Source of the DNA: Biomphalaria glabrata
Lineage: Eukaryota; Mollusca; Gastropoda; Planorbidae
Length of the DNA: 64,000 nt
Reading direction: 5' to 3'
NCBI RefSeq assembly: GCF_947242115.1
Contig: NC_074719.1
Coordinates: 42,180,349-42,244,348 of the forward strand
A model generated the notes under the pieces. It made no database searches. It saw only the letters and a list, made by a program, of their open reading frames with translations, and had not been told where the DNA came from. A program made the translations under genes and the position numbers. The stretch's first letter is position 1. Every line of letters starts with the position of its first letter. Of the stretch, positions 9,961 through 21,149 are shown in pieces.

Positions 9961-10620
9961 ACTGTACAAAACATTAATGCAAACACACATACAAACCACA
10001 GAAGAGACAAAACATTCTTGTAAAAACCAGAGCATAATAATGAAATCGTTGTCACAAAGATGACAAATACCTAAATTGTTGCGCCAAAATTGACCACTGC
10101 ACCTTTACGGATGCACCTAAACGTCCTGATTCATAATCATCATCAAACTCCATTAGAGTCAGGGCTTGAGAGGCTCAAATCCTCTCTTGCAAAAGCCCTG
10201 GACAGAAACCCTGCTGTCTTGCGTAGTGCATAAATGTCGCCATACAGGTCGAGAATTTTGGGTTTCCCAGAAAACGTCCTGATTAGAAATGTTTAACCTT
10301 TTCCCGTTAAAGCTTTCCCGATTTTAAAATGATGACCACCGAATTATGGTAGCGTTATAAATACATTATAACGAATTAACAGTAACATAACGTAATGCTT
10401 ATATCAGCAGATAACAAAATAATGATAAAACCTGATTCGAAACCATATACAAACATGCCTCACATGAAAAGCAGTTGGCGTTTTATGTGTTAAAATATTT
10501 CGCTTTTTTTCTACTTACGACCTAGACAGTAGTTAACACACGAATATAATTATACTTGCTGTGCACAGGTTAGGTTACGCTTCACAGGTAACACTAGAAA
10601 AGTAAGAAATGTATATGAAA
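9961..10620. other. Intergenic, no supported gene
   Basis: No ORF, RNA or clear repeat is supported. Confidence 0.5.

Positions 10621-10621
<1 letters not shown>

Positions 10622-10661
<40 letters not shown>
10622..10661. repeat. (AT)n microsatellite
   Basis: About 20 AT units. Confidence 0.95.
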
Positions 10662-10666
<5 letters not shown>

Positions 10667-10689
10667 AAAAACATAAAAAATAGTGTAAA

Positions 10690-11260
10690 AAACAACACAA
10701 AAGTAAAACAAAGTTTATACATAATGTAATTGTTTCAATTAATTTGGATCAGTCATGTAATTCATTGTAATAGAACTAGAGATCATAGACCAAAAACAAT
10801 AAACCTGTGCGATTAGAAGGATTGTTACCAATTGTTTTTTGTTTAGCACTATTTCATGCTTTTTGCTTTCTCAATACGCTATGATCCTATCCTCTGAGAA
10901 GGCGGAAAGAAAGAAAGGGATATCTGTGTGAAATGTACCGAAATCGTCTTTTTTTTAAGGGAACAACCTGAATTCGAAATCATGGCTCACGCCTCCTAAA
11001 GCCACATAAAAAACCACTTTGCTAGAGAGGTGCTTAAGAAAATAGAATGTATACTTACGTATCGTTTGTTTCATGCTTACTTTAAATCGACGTCCTATAA
11101 AGGGAACTATTTCAGCCTATACCACACTTTAGTCAAGTACAATTTCGCTCCTTTGTTCGAGATACCAAACGGAAAAATTACTTTTTTTCACTGATTCTTG
11201 TGAAGTCAGGTAAAATATATCAATGTGCTATGAGCAAAAATAGACGAATTTATTTTCTTA
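10690..11260 (+). repeat. Long dispersed repeat (extended family D), copy 1
   Basis: Shares ordered blocks with 12160-12860: TTTGGATCAGTCATG, AATACGCTATGATCCTATCC, a GGAAAG-rich part, CTATACCACACTTTAGTCAA, TTGTTCGAGATACCAAAC and TCTTGTGAAGTCAGGTAAAA. No coding capacity is seen. Confidence 0.65.
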
Positions 11261-11295
11261 TACAAACTCTTAAATTTTCACTTATTATCCACTTC

Positions 11296-11365
11296 CCTGC
11301 CCAAACTTGGCCCCACGAAATTCGTTTCGCATAGGGCCCCACAATGGTTAAGGCCGGCCCTGCTA
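11296..11365. mobile_element. hAT-like element end
   Basis: The segment ending CATAGGGCCCCACAATGGTT, AAGGCCGGCCCTG is the right terminus of the family whose left terminus CAGGGCCGGCCTTA lies at 61475. A second, decayed end (GGTTAAGTCCGGACCTG) follows at 11427-11447, and both are followed by CTATTTAGTG, so this corner was locally duplicated. Confidence 0.55.
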
Positions 11366-11650
11366 TTTAGTGACCTATAAATATACATAGTAGATTACTT
11401 GTTCTCTTTCCATGACTTCTTGGTCACAATGGTTAAGTCCGGACCTGCTATTTAGTGTTTGTAAAATGTTTGACATGTTTCGGATGTTCCAGTGAACTGA
11501 TGTTTTTATTTTATTTGTTCCCAGTAATTAGTTTTACGTTCTAATAGAGGCTTCTATTCAGAACAAAGCTTATCTAAGGAAGGCAACCACTATTTACAGC
11601 TATTTATCTGAAAAATTACGGGTTTATCTCCCTTCCTGCTATAATAAATA

Positions 11651-11651
11651 A

Positions 11652-11686
<35 letters not shown>
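11651..11686. repeat. (AT)n microsatellite
   Basis: TA dinucleotide run upstream of the IFI27-like gene. Confidence 0.9.
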
Positions 11687-11687
<1 letters not shown>

Positions 11688-11801
11688 CGAAATTCATTAA
11701 TTAGTACTAAATTATTAATTAATTGGTTAGTTCTTGGATTGATTCGTGTATTGTTATCGAATATTAATTATTATGCAAAATTTGAACTATTTTTTTCAGC
11801 T

Positions 11802-13467
11802 ATGGCAAATCAACAGGCTGCAATACTTTTGTTGTTCCTTTTACTTGGACAACCTTTGACCTCAAACGCTTACTGGGAAGAGGCGGTCGGTTTTGTTGTT
11901 GGGGCCGCAGCTGTAGCTGTGGTTGGTCCCGTAGCGCTCGCTGGTATGGGATTTACATCAGGTAAGGGATAAATGCCGATTCAAAAGTCAATTGACTTCA
12001 GCTATATAGAACAATTGCCTGTGTATAACTGCATTAATATAACAATGTAACAATAACATCAGATATCTGACTATTAGCAAGATCAATTAAAACGTAAGTA
12101 ATTTTCTCTTAGTTCAGTTTTCAATTAAAAAAAAACAACATGTATTTATTATTCAAACAATTAAACACAGTAACAAAAAACAAAAGAGGAGCAAGCGATA
12201 TAGAGAAATGAGGGGGCGACCTAATGGAGGTTAAAGAAAACACATACAAACAAAAGGACAAAAAAAAAAATACTTAGTAAAAAAAAAGCGCTTATATTAA
12301 GTGTAATAGTATCAATTAGTTTGGATCAGTCATGCAAATAATTTTTTAATAGATCTAGACTAACAAAAATAAATCTGTGCATTTAGAAATATTTTTACAA
12401 ATTGTTTTGGTTTTGCGCAATTTCATGTTTTTAGCTTTTTCAATACGCTGTGATCCTATCCCTTGTCTGGACCAGTTGGAAAAGGGGGAGGCAAGAAGGA
12501 GGTATCCCATAAGGTTACTGTGATCGCTTTCTAACTGCATAAAAAAAATTGTAGACTTGAATTTAAAATCAAGCCTCCTCAAGGAAACTAATTTAACTTA
12601 TACCACCAAATCTGTCAAGTACGATTTCTTTCCCATGTTCGATACCAAACAAAAAATTAATTACCTATAGTTAATTAACTAATTAAAAAAAATGATTTCT
12701 GCTTTGTCAGGTACTAAATATAATTACGCTAAATTTCAGCTTGATCCGAGATTGGGTGTGGGAGAAATAATAAATACATACTTTTTACCATACAGACAGC
12801 CAGACAGACAGACAGAGTTGATATAAGCTTTGTAATAAATAAAAATAGGAACAATTAGTGAGATTTTGAATTATATAGATAAACTAAACAAAATGTCAAG
12901 TAACTAAATTAAAAAGTCACTACCATCTACTAGATAATACAATTACTTTGAACTAGTAGTGAAAGATCTGAGACTCTTAGCGGTAGAGTCAGGACCTGAT
13001 TTTGACTTAATAAAGATAATCAACAAAAGCAATTTTTCAATTGGGGGGGGGCGGCTTATGTTGCATAAGGGGTGAATCCAGCACTTTTTACGGTACTAAA
13101 AAGTGGATACAAATCAAGATATACATCTTAAAGGTACATAGCTTATCTGAGCTTATCAACAGGTCCAATACCAAAATAGCTAGCTACCAAAGATGTTACT
13201 ATCCGTTATACTGTCTTTCAATTTTTTTTTTAAATTTTCTTTGAAGCTGGTATCACGGCTGGATCAATCGGAGCAACTCTGATGTCTTACGGTGTTCCAG
13301 TAGGAGTGCTGCAGTCAGCCGGAGCGGCAGGCATGTCGTATTCTGCGCATGTCGCTGGCGGAATGCTCGGCGCAGGAACTGCGCACAGCGCCAAACATTA
13401 TGCAGATGGTGTTAGTAAAATAAAAAATGTCGCCTCAACAATGTGGAACAAGATTTGGAATTGGTAA
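11802..13467 (+). CDS. IFI27/ISG12-like protein (Ifi-6-16 family), gene 1
   Basis: Two coding exons: 11802-11961 and 13247-13467. The donor is TCAG then GTAAGG; the acceptor follows TTTCTTTGAAG; the intron is phase 1, and the product is 126 residues. Residues 1-22 are a signal peptide (ILLLFLLLGQPL core, cut near SNA). The rest is the glycine/alanine-rich hydrophobic Ifi-6-16 domain: GFVVGAAAVAVVGPVALAGM, then AGITAGSIGATLMS (about residues 54-67) and VLQSAGAAGMS. Vertebrate relatives are interferon-induced membrane proteins of mitochondria or ER that affect apoptosis; the function here is unknown. The ATG at 11802 is preferred over 11739 because a splice acceptor (TTTTTTTCAG) ends at 11799, so the upstream codons are intronic. 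AATAAA lies at 13506. The intron holds a long dispersed repeat. Confidence 0.9.
12160..12860 (+). repeat. Long dispersed repeat (extended family D), copy 2, intronic
   Basis: Second copy of the 10.7-11.2 kb repeat, lying within the intron of the IFI27-like gene. It ends with the family D tail: AGCTTGATCCGAGATTGGGT, a CAGACAGACAGA run and GTTGATATAAGCTTTGTAAT. Confidence 0.7.
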
Positions 13468-13751
13468 AAATAGATTGTAAAACGTAAAGGGACACGAATT
13501 TCGTAAATAAACAATGAAAATATCTCACTAGTGGCTCATGTTTTCAATGTAGGTTCTCTCTCTCTCTCTTACTTAAGTATATAATTCATACAATGCCGTA
13601 TGTAAGGCGATAAATGTTTATAAAGATAAATAAGCAAAATATACAAAATCATTTTTGAAAAACAAAGCTAATCTAACAGAAGAACTGCGCGCAACTTACA
13701 ACTATATATATCAACTAGTCCACCGGCGGCGTAGCATATGCCACTATTTAC

Positions 13752-14222
13752 AGGGCTAGCCTTAGGTGACCGCAGTGGGATCCGCCCTTATGCATTCGCA
13801 GTGGGCCCCGCACCTTCATAGGACCCGTGCTAATTCTAGGTGTATAAATTATTAAATTGTAAAAGTTATAACAGATTTCCCGCGGCCTCCTGTCGATTTA
13901 CCAGGAGCTCCTGGATATCTCTTGAAATTGCAAAATAAATAAACAAAAAAAAAAAGTCATGGAAATATCCGGAAATTATTAAAATCTTTAGAAAACTGAA
14001 ATATATAGACAAAAATTGTCATTTTGGGGTGTCATTCAATAAGGAAAATGCCAATCTTACGCGCGATAAAAAAAAACGGCATTATCCCGTAATTTTGGAA
14101 TCTGGTGAAAGAAACTTCTCGCGCCTCAAACTAATGAAGAATTACTTTAGTTCAACAATTCTCGTAGATAGATTGAAACATTTGGTAATTCTTGCTATTG
14201 AGCGTGATCTATGTAGGAAATA
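13752..14222 (+). mobile_element. hAT transposon relic, C-terminal dimerisation region
   Basis: Bases 13755-13850 match the left part of the element at 61475 (GCAGTGGGCCCCGC, TTCATAGGACCC). Downstream, 14029-14222 encodes SGERNFSRLKLMKNYFSSTI then DRLKHLVILAIERDL, the hAT-family C-terminal dimerisation domain (usual form ERxFSxLKxIKxxLRxxMxxxRL). It is a deleted, non-autonomous remnant, immediately downstream of the IFI27-like gene. Confidence 0.75.
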
Positions 14223-15284
14223 GATTTTTTATGATATAGTGTATGACTTCGCTACACGCAAGGCTCGTAAAGTTTGTGGAATAACTCTATCCGCAGAAAT
14301 AATAGAGTGATCTTACTTTACTTCTTGCTTCTCGTCCAAACTGTTGATAATTATATATAGAGAGAGATAATGTAGAATTCACTAGAAGTCATACACTTTA
14401 TTTGATATCAAACCAAATAATTACCATTAATAAATTGACTAATTGGTTAATTCTTTTAAACAGATATATTTTTGCTATGTACAGATAAACAGTAAAAAAC
14501 AATAATAGTTTAAAATTTGAACTTGATCCGATAACAGGTGTGTGAGAAATAATGTGAACAATTATATAATAGGACCAAGCCTTACATGTTCATCTATATC
14601 TGTGAATCCTGAAGGATTAATTTCATTGTCGGTATCAAACTGTTATGAAAATTATATGCTGTATCGGTTGTCGTTCTTATGTTTACATGTGCTTGTAACT
14701 CGTCCGTAAGAATGAGTTCACGAAATTTGTATTGTGTAGTCATTCAGTGTATTAAACTTTATTAAAGCTATACTATGCAGACATGTTTTTTGACTCTGTT
14801 ATCATTATGTTCATAACACAAACAAAATAATGAATAAAAAATAGCTTATTGTTTCATATACTTTTTAATGGATTCATGTTTTGTTAGGTACAATAAATAC
14901 CTGTGTAAGGCTTCTACTTGATCCGAGAATAAGCGTGGAAGAAAAAATGTGTACAATTTTCTAAAGGGACGAAACCACACAAATTCAACCATATCTCTTA
15001 ATACTGAAGAATTTTTTTTCTACAATAACAATTAACAATATCAGCAATTAATTGACTAATTTGTTCTTTTTTTTACTGATTCTCGTTTGTTAGGTACAAT
15101 AAATGATTGTATAAAGTTTTAACTTGATCTCAGACAGAGTTCCGATTCCGATACAGAGTGAGCTGATATAAGCTTTGTTTTTTTAAAAAAAGGAAGATAC
15201 ATGTATCTCCTATTTACAATAAATGTTAAAGATATTTTTTTAATATTTAAAAGTAATGTTTTCTGTGTTGCTGATACCTTTTAG
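14223..15284 (+). repeat. Intergenic stretch with three decayed family D copies
   Basis: Copies are recognisable at about 14395-14610 (AACTTGATCCGATAACAGGT), 14860-15010 (TCATGTTTTGTTAGGTACAA, CTTGATCCGAGAATAAG) and 15040-15190 (CTCGTTTGTTAGGTACAATA, TTGATATAAGCTTTG with small changes). No gene is supported. Confidence 0.65.
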
Positions 15285-15640
15285 TAAAATCACTAAATTT
15301 AGAAAGCCTTCAGGACAGAAGACTCAAAAGTAAAGTAGCAATTATACATAAAACACTGAACCATACTCTTCAAATACAAAAATAAAATCTAATAAAATAC
15401 TTAGAAAGACACAAAGATAAACACACATTTCTCATTCCATATGCTAGGACAAATTTGTACAAATGCTCCTTCTTCCCTAGTGCTATTAGAGCATGGAATG
15501 GATTGCCTGAGCTAGCCAAGAAAACCAGTGACTTAACAGAATTTAGGTTATTGGTTAATATGCATGACTAAATGCATGACGCGTAGGACGTAATCATGTT
15601 CTTTTTTTAAAGTAACGTCTGTATTATATAAGATAAGATA
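15285..15640 (+). mobile_element. LINE 3' end with GATAA tail
   Basis: Reads SLQDRRLKSKVAIIHKTLNH, then AIRAWNGLPELAKKTSDLTEF and LVNMHD, a conserved LINE ORF2 C-terminus. It ends in ATAAGATAAGATA. Same family as 600-945 but reaching further 5'. Confidence 0.8.
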
Positions 15641-15919
15641 CAATGGACAATTATTATAATCATGATTAGATCTAGTCATAAATTATTTTCGAGCGGTATG
15701 ATTTCAGCGTCTTGACATTGATATGTTCATATATGGCGAATATCTATAAATAGCTTTTTGGGTGTGTCTATTGTTAAGTAACTGTAAATTTTGACAAGCA
15801 TAAGTTATTTCTTCGATATGCACGAACTTAGAAATTAATTTGGAAGCGAGCACATATTAAATGCCTATTCAAAGAATCACATCGTGACCAAGAGAGTCGG
15901 TATTAACAATACCTATTCA

Positions 15920-18900
15920 CTACCAGGCCAACCCACTGAAGTTGAGACCGTCACTGCCACTATGAATATGTTGATAAAATAAATTCTCTGAGTGGCCAAT
16001 GACAAACACTGCCGCCCCACTGGTACCAGGACAAGTAGGAGTCGAATAGAAAAATTGTCTATACAGCTGACCTGATCTCCTTGCCCTGTCGAGATGACCA
16101 ACAGTGACCCTCTTATAATGTCCATGCGGATGGGACACGATGCAAATTAGTTTGCGCTTGGCTTGATGATGCTTGTATTTGTTATGCGCTTTCTCCCAAA
16201 TTTGGACGAAGTGATCCATATTCGCGTTCAACGTCTGCATCAGGCTCTCCTCACACGTCGCGCATTTGAACAGACATCGATCCTTTTCCATGTCTTCGTA
16301 GTACACACCAAATCCAGAGACAACGACTTCCGGGCTACCTGCGTCGTCATAGAATAACTTACAGTAAGCTTTCTTGGCTTCTTGATCATCAAAGACCACG
16401 TGTTTGGCAGTCATGACTCTAATCTCCATCCAAGTTTTGCTGGGGCTAGTGGACTCCTGGCACTTGGAGCACGGACAGAGATCCTTCTCATCTCTGTGCC
16501 AAGCTAGAAAATCAATTCTTCCGCTTCCATTCCTAACAATCTTGCTCCCGTGTCTCTTGCCATACGGGTACTCTCTAGAGTTGTGATATCTTGGCCTCCC
16601 AGAGCTGACCAATTTAACAGAGATCTTCACTGTCATCTGCGCCAATGCTTTCACGCAGTCGTAAAGTACTTTCGAGCGGTGTGATTCTGGCAAATGGTCC
16701 TGAGAAAATGTTTCCAATGTTATGAAGGTATCATGACCAGGATTTTTGGAGCAGTTCTCAAACTTTCTTGCCGCATCTTCGTCGTCATTCTCAAATTCTT
16801 CGGTTTCATGTGTATCTGTTGTGACAATATTAATAAAAAATAAAATACGATACTGTTGAAACATGACAGATACGACATTGCTAAACCTTGACAGATACAA
16901 TATTGCTAAGACATGGCAGATACAATATTGCTAAACCTTGACAGATACAATATTGCTAAGACATGACAGATACAATATTGCTAAAACATGACAGATACAA
17001 TATTGCTAAGACATGACAGATACAATATTGCTGAAACATGGCAGATACAATATTGCTAAAACATGACAGATACAATATTGCTAAGACATGACAGATACAA
17101 TATTGCTAAAACATGACAGATACAATATTGCTAAAACATGACAGATACAATATTGCTAAAACATGACAGATACAATATTGCTAAAACATGGCAGATACGA
17201 TATTGCTAAACCATGACATACGATATTGCTAAAACATGACAGATACGATATTGCTAAACCATGGCAGATACGATATTGCTAAAACATGACATACGATATT
17301 GCTAAACCATGGCAGATACGATATTGCTAAACCGTGGCAGATACGATATTGCTAAACCATGGCAGATACGATATTGCTAAACCATGGCAGATACGATATT
17401 GCTAAACCATGGTAGATACGATGTTGCCAAAACATGGCAGATACTATATTACTAAACCATGTCAGATACCAAAATAATGCTTAAATGTAACAGTGTGAGT
17501 CCGACGTAACAGTGTCGCTCCAGTAAAACTGTTTGACTCCAACATAACAGTGTGGCTCCAGTAAAACTGTTTGACTCCAACATAAAAGTGTGGCTCCAGT
17601 AAAACTGTTTGACTCCAACATAACAGTGCGGCTCCAGTAAAACTGTTTGACTCCAACATAACAGTGTGGCTCCAGTAAAACTGTTTGACTCAAACATAAC
17701 AGTGTGGCTCCAGTAAAACTGTTTGACTCCAACATAACAGTGTGGCTCCAGTAAAACTGTTTGACTCCAACATAACAGTGCGGCTCCAGTAAAACTGTTT
17801 GACTCCAACATAACAGTGTGGCTCCAGTAAAACTGTTTGACTCAAACATAACAGTGTGGCTCCAGTAAAACTGTTTGACTCCAACATAACAGTGTGGCTC
17901 AAGTAAAACTGTTTGACTCCAACATAACAGTGCGGCTCCAGTAAAACTGTTTCATTCTAACATGATCGCAAGGAGTAAAACAAACCGAATTGCTATAGAG
18001 TGTGTGTGCGTGTTTCTAATGCAATTAGGACTAAAGCTGGACCGGCCTTAGGCATAGGCAAACTAGGCAGTCCCCTAGGGCCTCCAATTTTCTAAGGCCG
18101 GCCATAAAAAAAGGATGGGTGGATTATTTTTTTTCTGTAGACTAAATGCCCTGTGATGTAACCACCAGCAGGTCTGTCATAGTTGAGTTTATAAATAGCG
18201 TTGTGAAGTCGAAATAGGAAGAGAGTAAGAGAGAAGTTAGTGACGAAAAGACGTCTATTTTTAAAGTGCGTTCCTTTTTTTTTATTGTTCAAGATAATTT
18301 TAACGTTGTGTTTTAACATACATCCACATTAAAGATGAATCTGCATAAATTGGTTCATAAATGTTACGATCATTCCTTCTTTAGAAAGTAATTTGTTCAA
18401 GTTTGTTTTTGTTTTTTTCGAGTACTGTATTAAAATATTAACATGCCTACAAGGTAGGCTATATTGAACTAGTTGTCTGGAGTTTCACCCCAACAAGCGA
18501 ATAGTAACAAGCGTGACTCAGACATAAATGTCTCATACAAAACAACATGTCGGAAGAATGAGCCAAACATAACAAATGATTCAAATATAAAAAACATATC
18601 TCAAAAATAATAGTGCAAGTCAAAAAGAACAACGCAATCAGCTTGAGTTACTAAGTAGAGTAAGTAGTTCACCTTTTAGACCTATAAGCCAGATGAGGTT
18701 AAGGTCATCTGTTTCTGTGGCCCGTTAAAGAGGGTGTCATGTGGTCAGCACAACCACCAATCCTTTAGGCCTATCTTTGGAATCAAAGACATTGCCATTG
18801 TGATTGTATTTGATAAAACATTGTTCAACAATTAAAGAGGCTTTCAAAAATTACTTATCACAAGTTTGACTGCAAAGTTTTGCTCAGGCTGTAAGTAAAA

Positions 18901-19226
18901 TAACAAAAATGACAAATAATGTCAGGAACCCAAGGTGCCCAAAGATCCCGAAATTTAAAATCGCATTCTTCACCAGGATTCAAACCCAGGACCCCATTTT
19001 GGAAGCCAAGCGCTTTACCGCTCAGCCACTGCGCCTTCCAAACATCATCCTATATCCTTATTGTCTCTTCAAAATTGAAACTCTTGCATAAAAAACGTTT
19101 GCTACTTTAACGAAACAATACTCATACAAATATATTTATGAACTCAAAGGTCATTCTGAATAAGATTTGATTACCATTTAGATCTCTCAAGACATCAGCT
19201 TCCTCGGTGTCCTCTATGGTATTCAT
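15920..19226 (-). CDS. Chymotrypsin-fold protease-like protein, gene 1
   Basis: Two coding exons on the minus strand: 19226-19175 (ATG; 17 codons plus one base, donor AATG then GTAATC) and 16815-15920 (after acceptor TTGTCACAACAG). The phase-1 intron gives a 315-residue protein. Triad candidates are His156 in MTAKHVV, Asp196 in EKDRCLF and Ser283 in CPGTSGAAVF, as in trypsin-like peptidases. Extra marks are CPCSKC (131-136), CATC (202-205), SHPHGH (245-250) and the C-terminus NFSGLAW. There is no signal peptide and the N-terminus is acidic. It is paralogous to the gene at 26065-28166 over its whole length. A better-looking start inside the intron-side ORF (16900) is rejected because it lies upstream of the acceptor in repeat DNA. 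A possible 5' UTR acceptor ends at 19270. Substrate unknown. Confidence 0.8.
16845..17470. repeat. 25-base minisatellite, about 25 copies, intronic
   Basis: Unit ATTGCTAAAACATGACAGAT plus ACAAT, with higher-order variants (ACAAT changing to ACGAT towards the right, GACAGAT or GGCAGAT). It begins within about 30 bases of the splice acceptor of protease gene 1 and fills part of its intron. Confidence 0.95.
17480..17955. repeat. 38-base minisatellite, about 12 copies, intronic
   Basis: Unit GTTTGACTCCAACATAACAG plus TGTGGCTCCAGTAAAACT. Since 38 is not a multiple of three and the unit lacks minus-strand stops, long false open frames arise in several minus-strand frames. It directly abuts the 25-base array. 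Confidence 0.95.
18660..19040 (-). mobile_element. SINE family A copy split by an insertion
   Basis: The 3' part lies at 18660-18760 and the 5' tRNA part at 18906-19040 (B box CTGGGTTTGAATCCTGG on the minus strand). Between them lies a 145-base segment that matches the end of the LINE-like unit at 22260-22750. Confidence 0.8.
18762..18905 (+). mobile_element. Short LINE 3'-end insertion inside a SINE
   Basis: ATCTTTGGAATCAAAGACAT, GATAAAACATTGTTCAACAA and GCAAAGTTTTGCTCAGGCTG match 22620-22745 closely. This is a severely 5'-truncated retrocopy nested in the family A SINE. Confidence 0.75.
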
Positions 19227-19385
19227 TTGTTAGGTGTCAACAGAAATGTCAAAGCCTTCAAACTGTAATCTGGAATATAATATCACAAACAAATTATTCA
19301 GAAACAAATATTAAACATTTACATGAAATACATTCCTTGGACATTTTTTTATACATCTTAACTGCTTTTAAATAACCTGCATCTT

Positions 19386-19590
19386 GTGGGAAGCGTGGTC
19401 AAGAGGCTAAATACGCTTGAACTTGGCTTGGCTTGGGGGCTCGAGTGTTGTGTTTACTCAGCGCCTAAAAGGCAGCACGGAAAAACCTTCTTCTAGATAC
19501 CCCCCCCCCCCCAACTAGTCCACAAATGAGATTGGACCAAAGCGCTCTGAGCATGTTATAAGCATGAAAGTAGAGCTATATAAAGTTATA
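19386..19590 (+). mobile_element. tRNA-derived SINE, family C
   Basis: Head GTGGTCAAGAGGCTAAATAC, a weak B box (GGCTCGAGTGTTG), and a body ending CAAAGCGCTCTGAGCATGTT, ATAAGCATGAAAGTAGAGCT. It matches 60438-60648 (minus) and a head fragment at 20085-20140. Confidence 0.7.
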
Positions 19591-20139
19591 ATTAAAAAAA
19601 AATCTTCCTTGACCGTGTTCATGACTTTTTCCTGCAAAATAGCCCAAACCACTTCTCTTAACAAGTCTCAACTTTCGTTAATAAACCTAGAGTCGGGATA
19701 AAAACTTAGATTTAGTATAGCAGACAGAGAGCAATAGAGGTTTGCAAGGTTTGAAATATAAGTTTCGCAGTTTTTTCTACAAAAAAATGTTTTCCTATGC
19801 GAGGCCCCCACCAATCGGAATCCCTAGGCGGCTGCCTAGTTTGCCAATGTCTAAGGCCGACCCTGGTCCTAAACAACGATTTTAGCATTACATCCCAAGG
19901 CTCTTTGAAGCTGTGATTTCCAGTTCCTCAAGGCTTCTATTGGATTGGAAGATTTTTCGAGGGTAACACAGGTGGAGGGACAAAGTTAAGGTACCACATG
20001 CCTAAAATAGTTCATCATTAGGCTAATGTTACGAATAGAAGTCTTTGCCTAACAAATTTACAGAAACTACTTTAAAAAGTAAGCTTGGGCTTGGCTTGCT
20101 ACGCTACCTAACAAGGGGGCTTGAGGTTTGACAACCGAC

Positions 20140-20352
20140 TTATAGGCCTACATAACTCACTTATAGGCCTACATAACTCACTTTTAGGCCTACATAAATC
20201 ACTTTTAGGCCTACATAAATCACTTATAGGCCTACATAAATCACTTACTTATAGGCCTACATAACTCACTTATAGGCCTACATAACTCACTTATAGGTCT
20301 ACATAAATCCCTTATAGGCCTACATAAATCACTTATAGGCCTACATAAATCA
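20140..20352. repeat. 21-base minisatellite, about 10 copies
   Basis: Unit TTATAGGCCTACATAACTCA plus C, with variants TTTTAGG and ATAAATCAC. Confidence 0.95.
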
Positions 20353-20467
20353 TATAGTGTACATTTAAGTAGAGAAATAAAAAGCTAGGCCTATCAACTC
20401 TTGAAAATAAAATAATACTGAAACAATGCTTAGGACATGCAGGTATAGATCACGTTGTTGGGGTTAT

Positions 20468-20650
20468 TACAGTTGGCTGCCTGGTTGTGCGATATGCGCG
20501 CTGGACTGTCGTTCGGACTTCTCGATGGTCCCGGGTTCATACCCTGCCCGCTACCACCCTCCGTCGTCCTGCGGGAGGTTTGGACTAGGAAGTAGATTAG
20601 GTCTATTTTCAACTCTGAAGGAACACCCAAAACATGTAAAAACATGTCAG
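20468..20650 (+). mobile_element. tRNA-derived SINE, family B
   Basis: Near full-length copy: head GGCTGCCTGGTTGTGCGATA, B box GGGTTCATACCC, body CGTCGTCCTGCGGGAGGTTT, tail GAAGGAACACCCAAAACATG. Confidence 0.85.
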
Positions 20651-21149
20651 AGTTAAGATTTTAATAACTATAAAATAATGTTCAACAATTCTTACCAGAA
20701 GTTTAACGAAAGTCTTATAAAAACACCTAGATTTAGATCTAGTCCAAATCTAAGCTATGCTAGTAATTGGCTGTGGCATTAATTTAACTTTGTTTACACC
20801 AGTAGACATAGACTTCCATGTGGTCGTAATCTTATGGGTGAGATTTTTTTTTTATCCTTTCCGGGGCCTTTCCTTTCGTAGTGGCCCTTTCCCAGTCACC
20901 GGGAAAATATGAATTCCCGTAAATATATTTATACATTTTTAAGAAGCGGTTTCATTTTCACGAAAACCCAAATTTAGAATCCAGTTCTTAATAAAACATT
21001 AATTTAAAAAAAAAAACGAAACAAATAAACAGGGAATGCCCGGAAAGTAGGCCTAACTATACTTGGTAAGTAGGGCGCTGAACAGTCTGCTGTAGATCTA
21101 CAGTACACAATCCCTAGATCTATGAAAGGGTATTAAGAAGTGACAGAGC
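20651..21149. other. Intergenic, no supported gene
   Basis: AT-rich sequence without recognisable coding or repeat content, apart from a poly-A-rich segment near 21005. Confidence 0.5.

Larger units (their letters stand above)
18037..19865. mobile_element. Possible hAT-like element bounded by inverted ends
   Basis: Left end CTGGACCGGCCTTAGGCATA and right end (inverted) CAGGGTCGGCCTTAGACATT continue as GGCAAACTAGGCAG on both sides. Flanks GGACTAAA (18028-18035) and GTCCTAAA (19866-19873) agree at six of eight positions, with a one-base shift on the left. If this is one element, it encloses the first coding exon of protease gene 1 plus two SINEs; otherwise these are two separate fragments. Confidence 0.45.

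Noticed and set aside
9549-9977. Plus-strand 142-codon ORF
   Set aside because: Shadow of the minus-strand LINE reverse transcriptase; the minus-strand reading has the RT motifs.
11739-11801. Upstream ATG of the first IFI27-like gene
   Set aside because: The codons before 11800 include the polypyrimidine tract and AG of a splice acceptor, and the signal peptide starts at 11802.
16816-16900. N-terminal extension of protease gene 1 from an ATG at 16900
   Set aside because: It lies in intron and minisatellite sequence upstream of the acceptor; the spliced exon at 19226-19175 keeps phase and matches the structure of gene 2.
17452-17902. Four overlapping minus-strand ORFs with LLCWSQTVLLEPHCYVGV-type repeats
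   Set aside because: They are products of the 38-base minisatellite; the same peptide repeats in all frames because 38 is not a multiple of three.
17480-17955. CRISPR-like array
   Set aside because: Units follow each other without unique spacers and the context is eukaryotic; it is a minisatellite.
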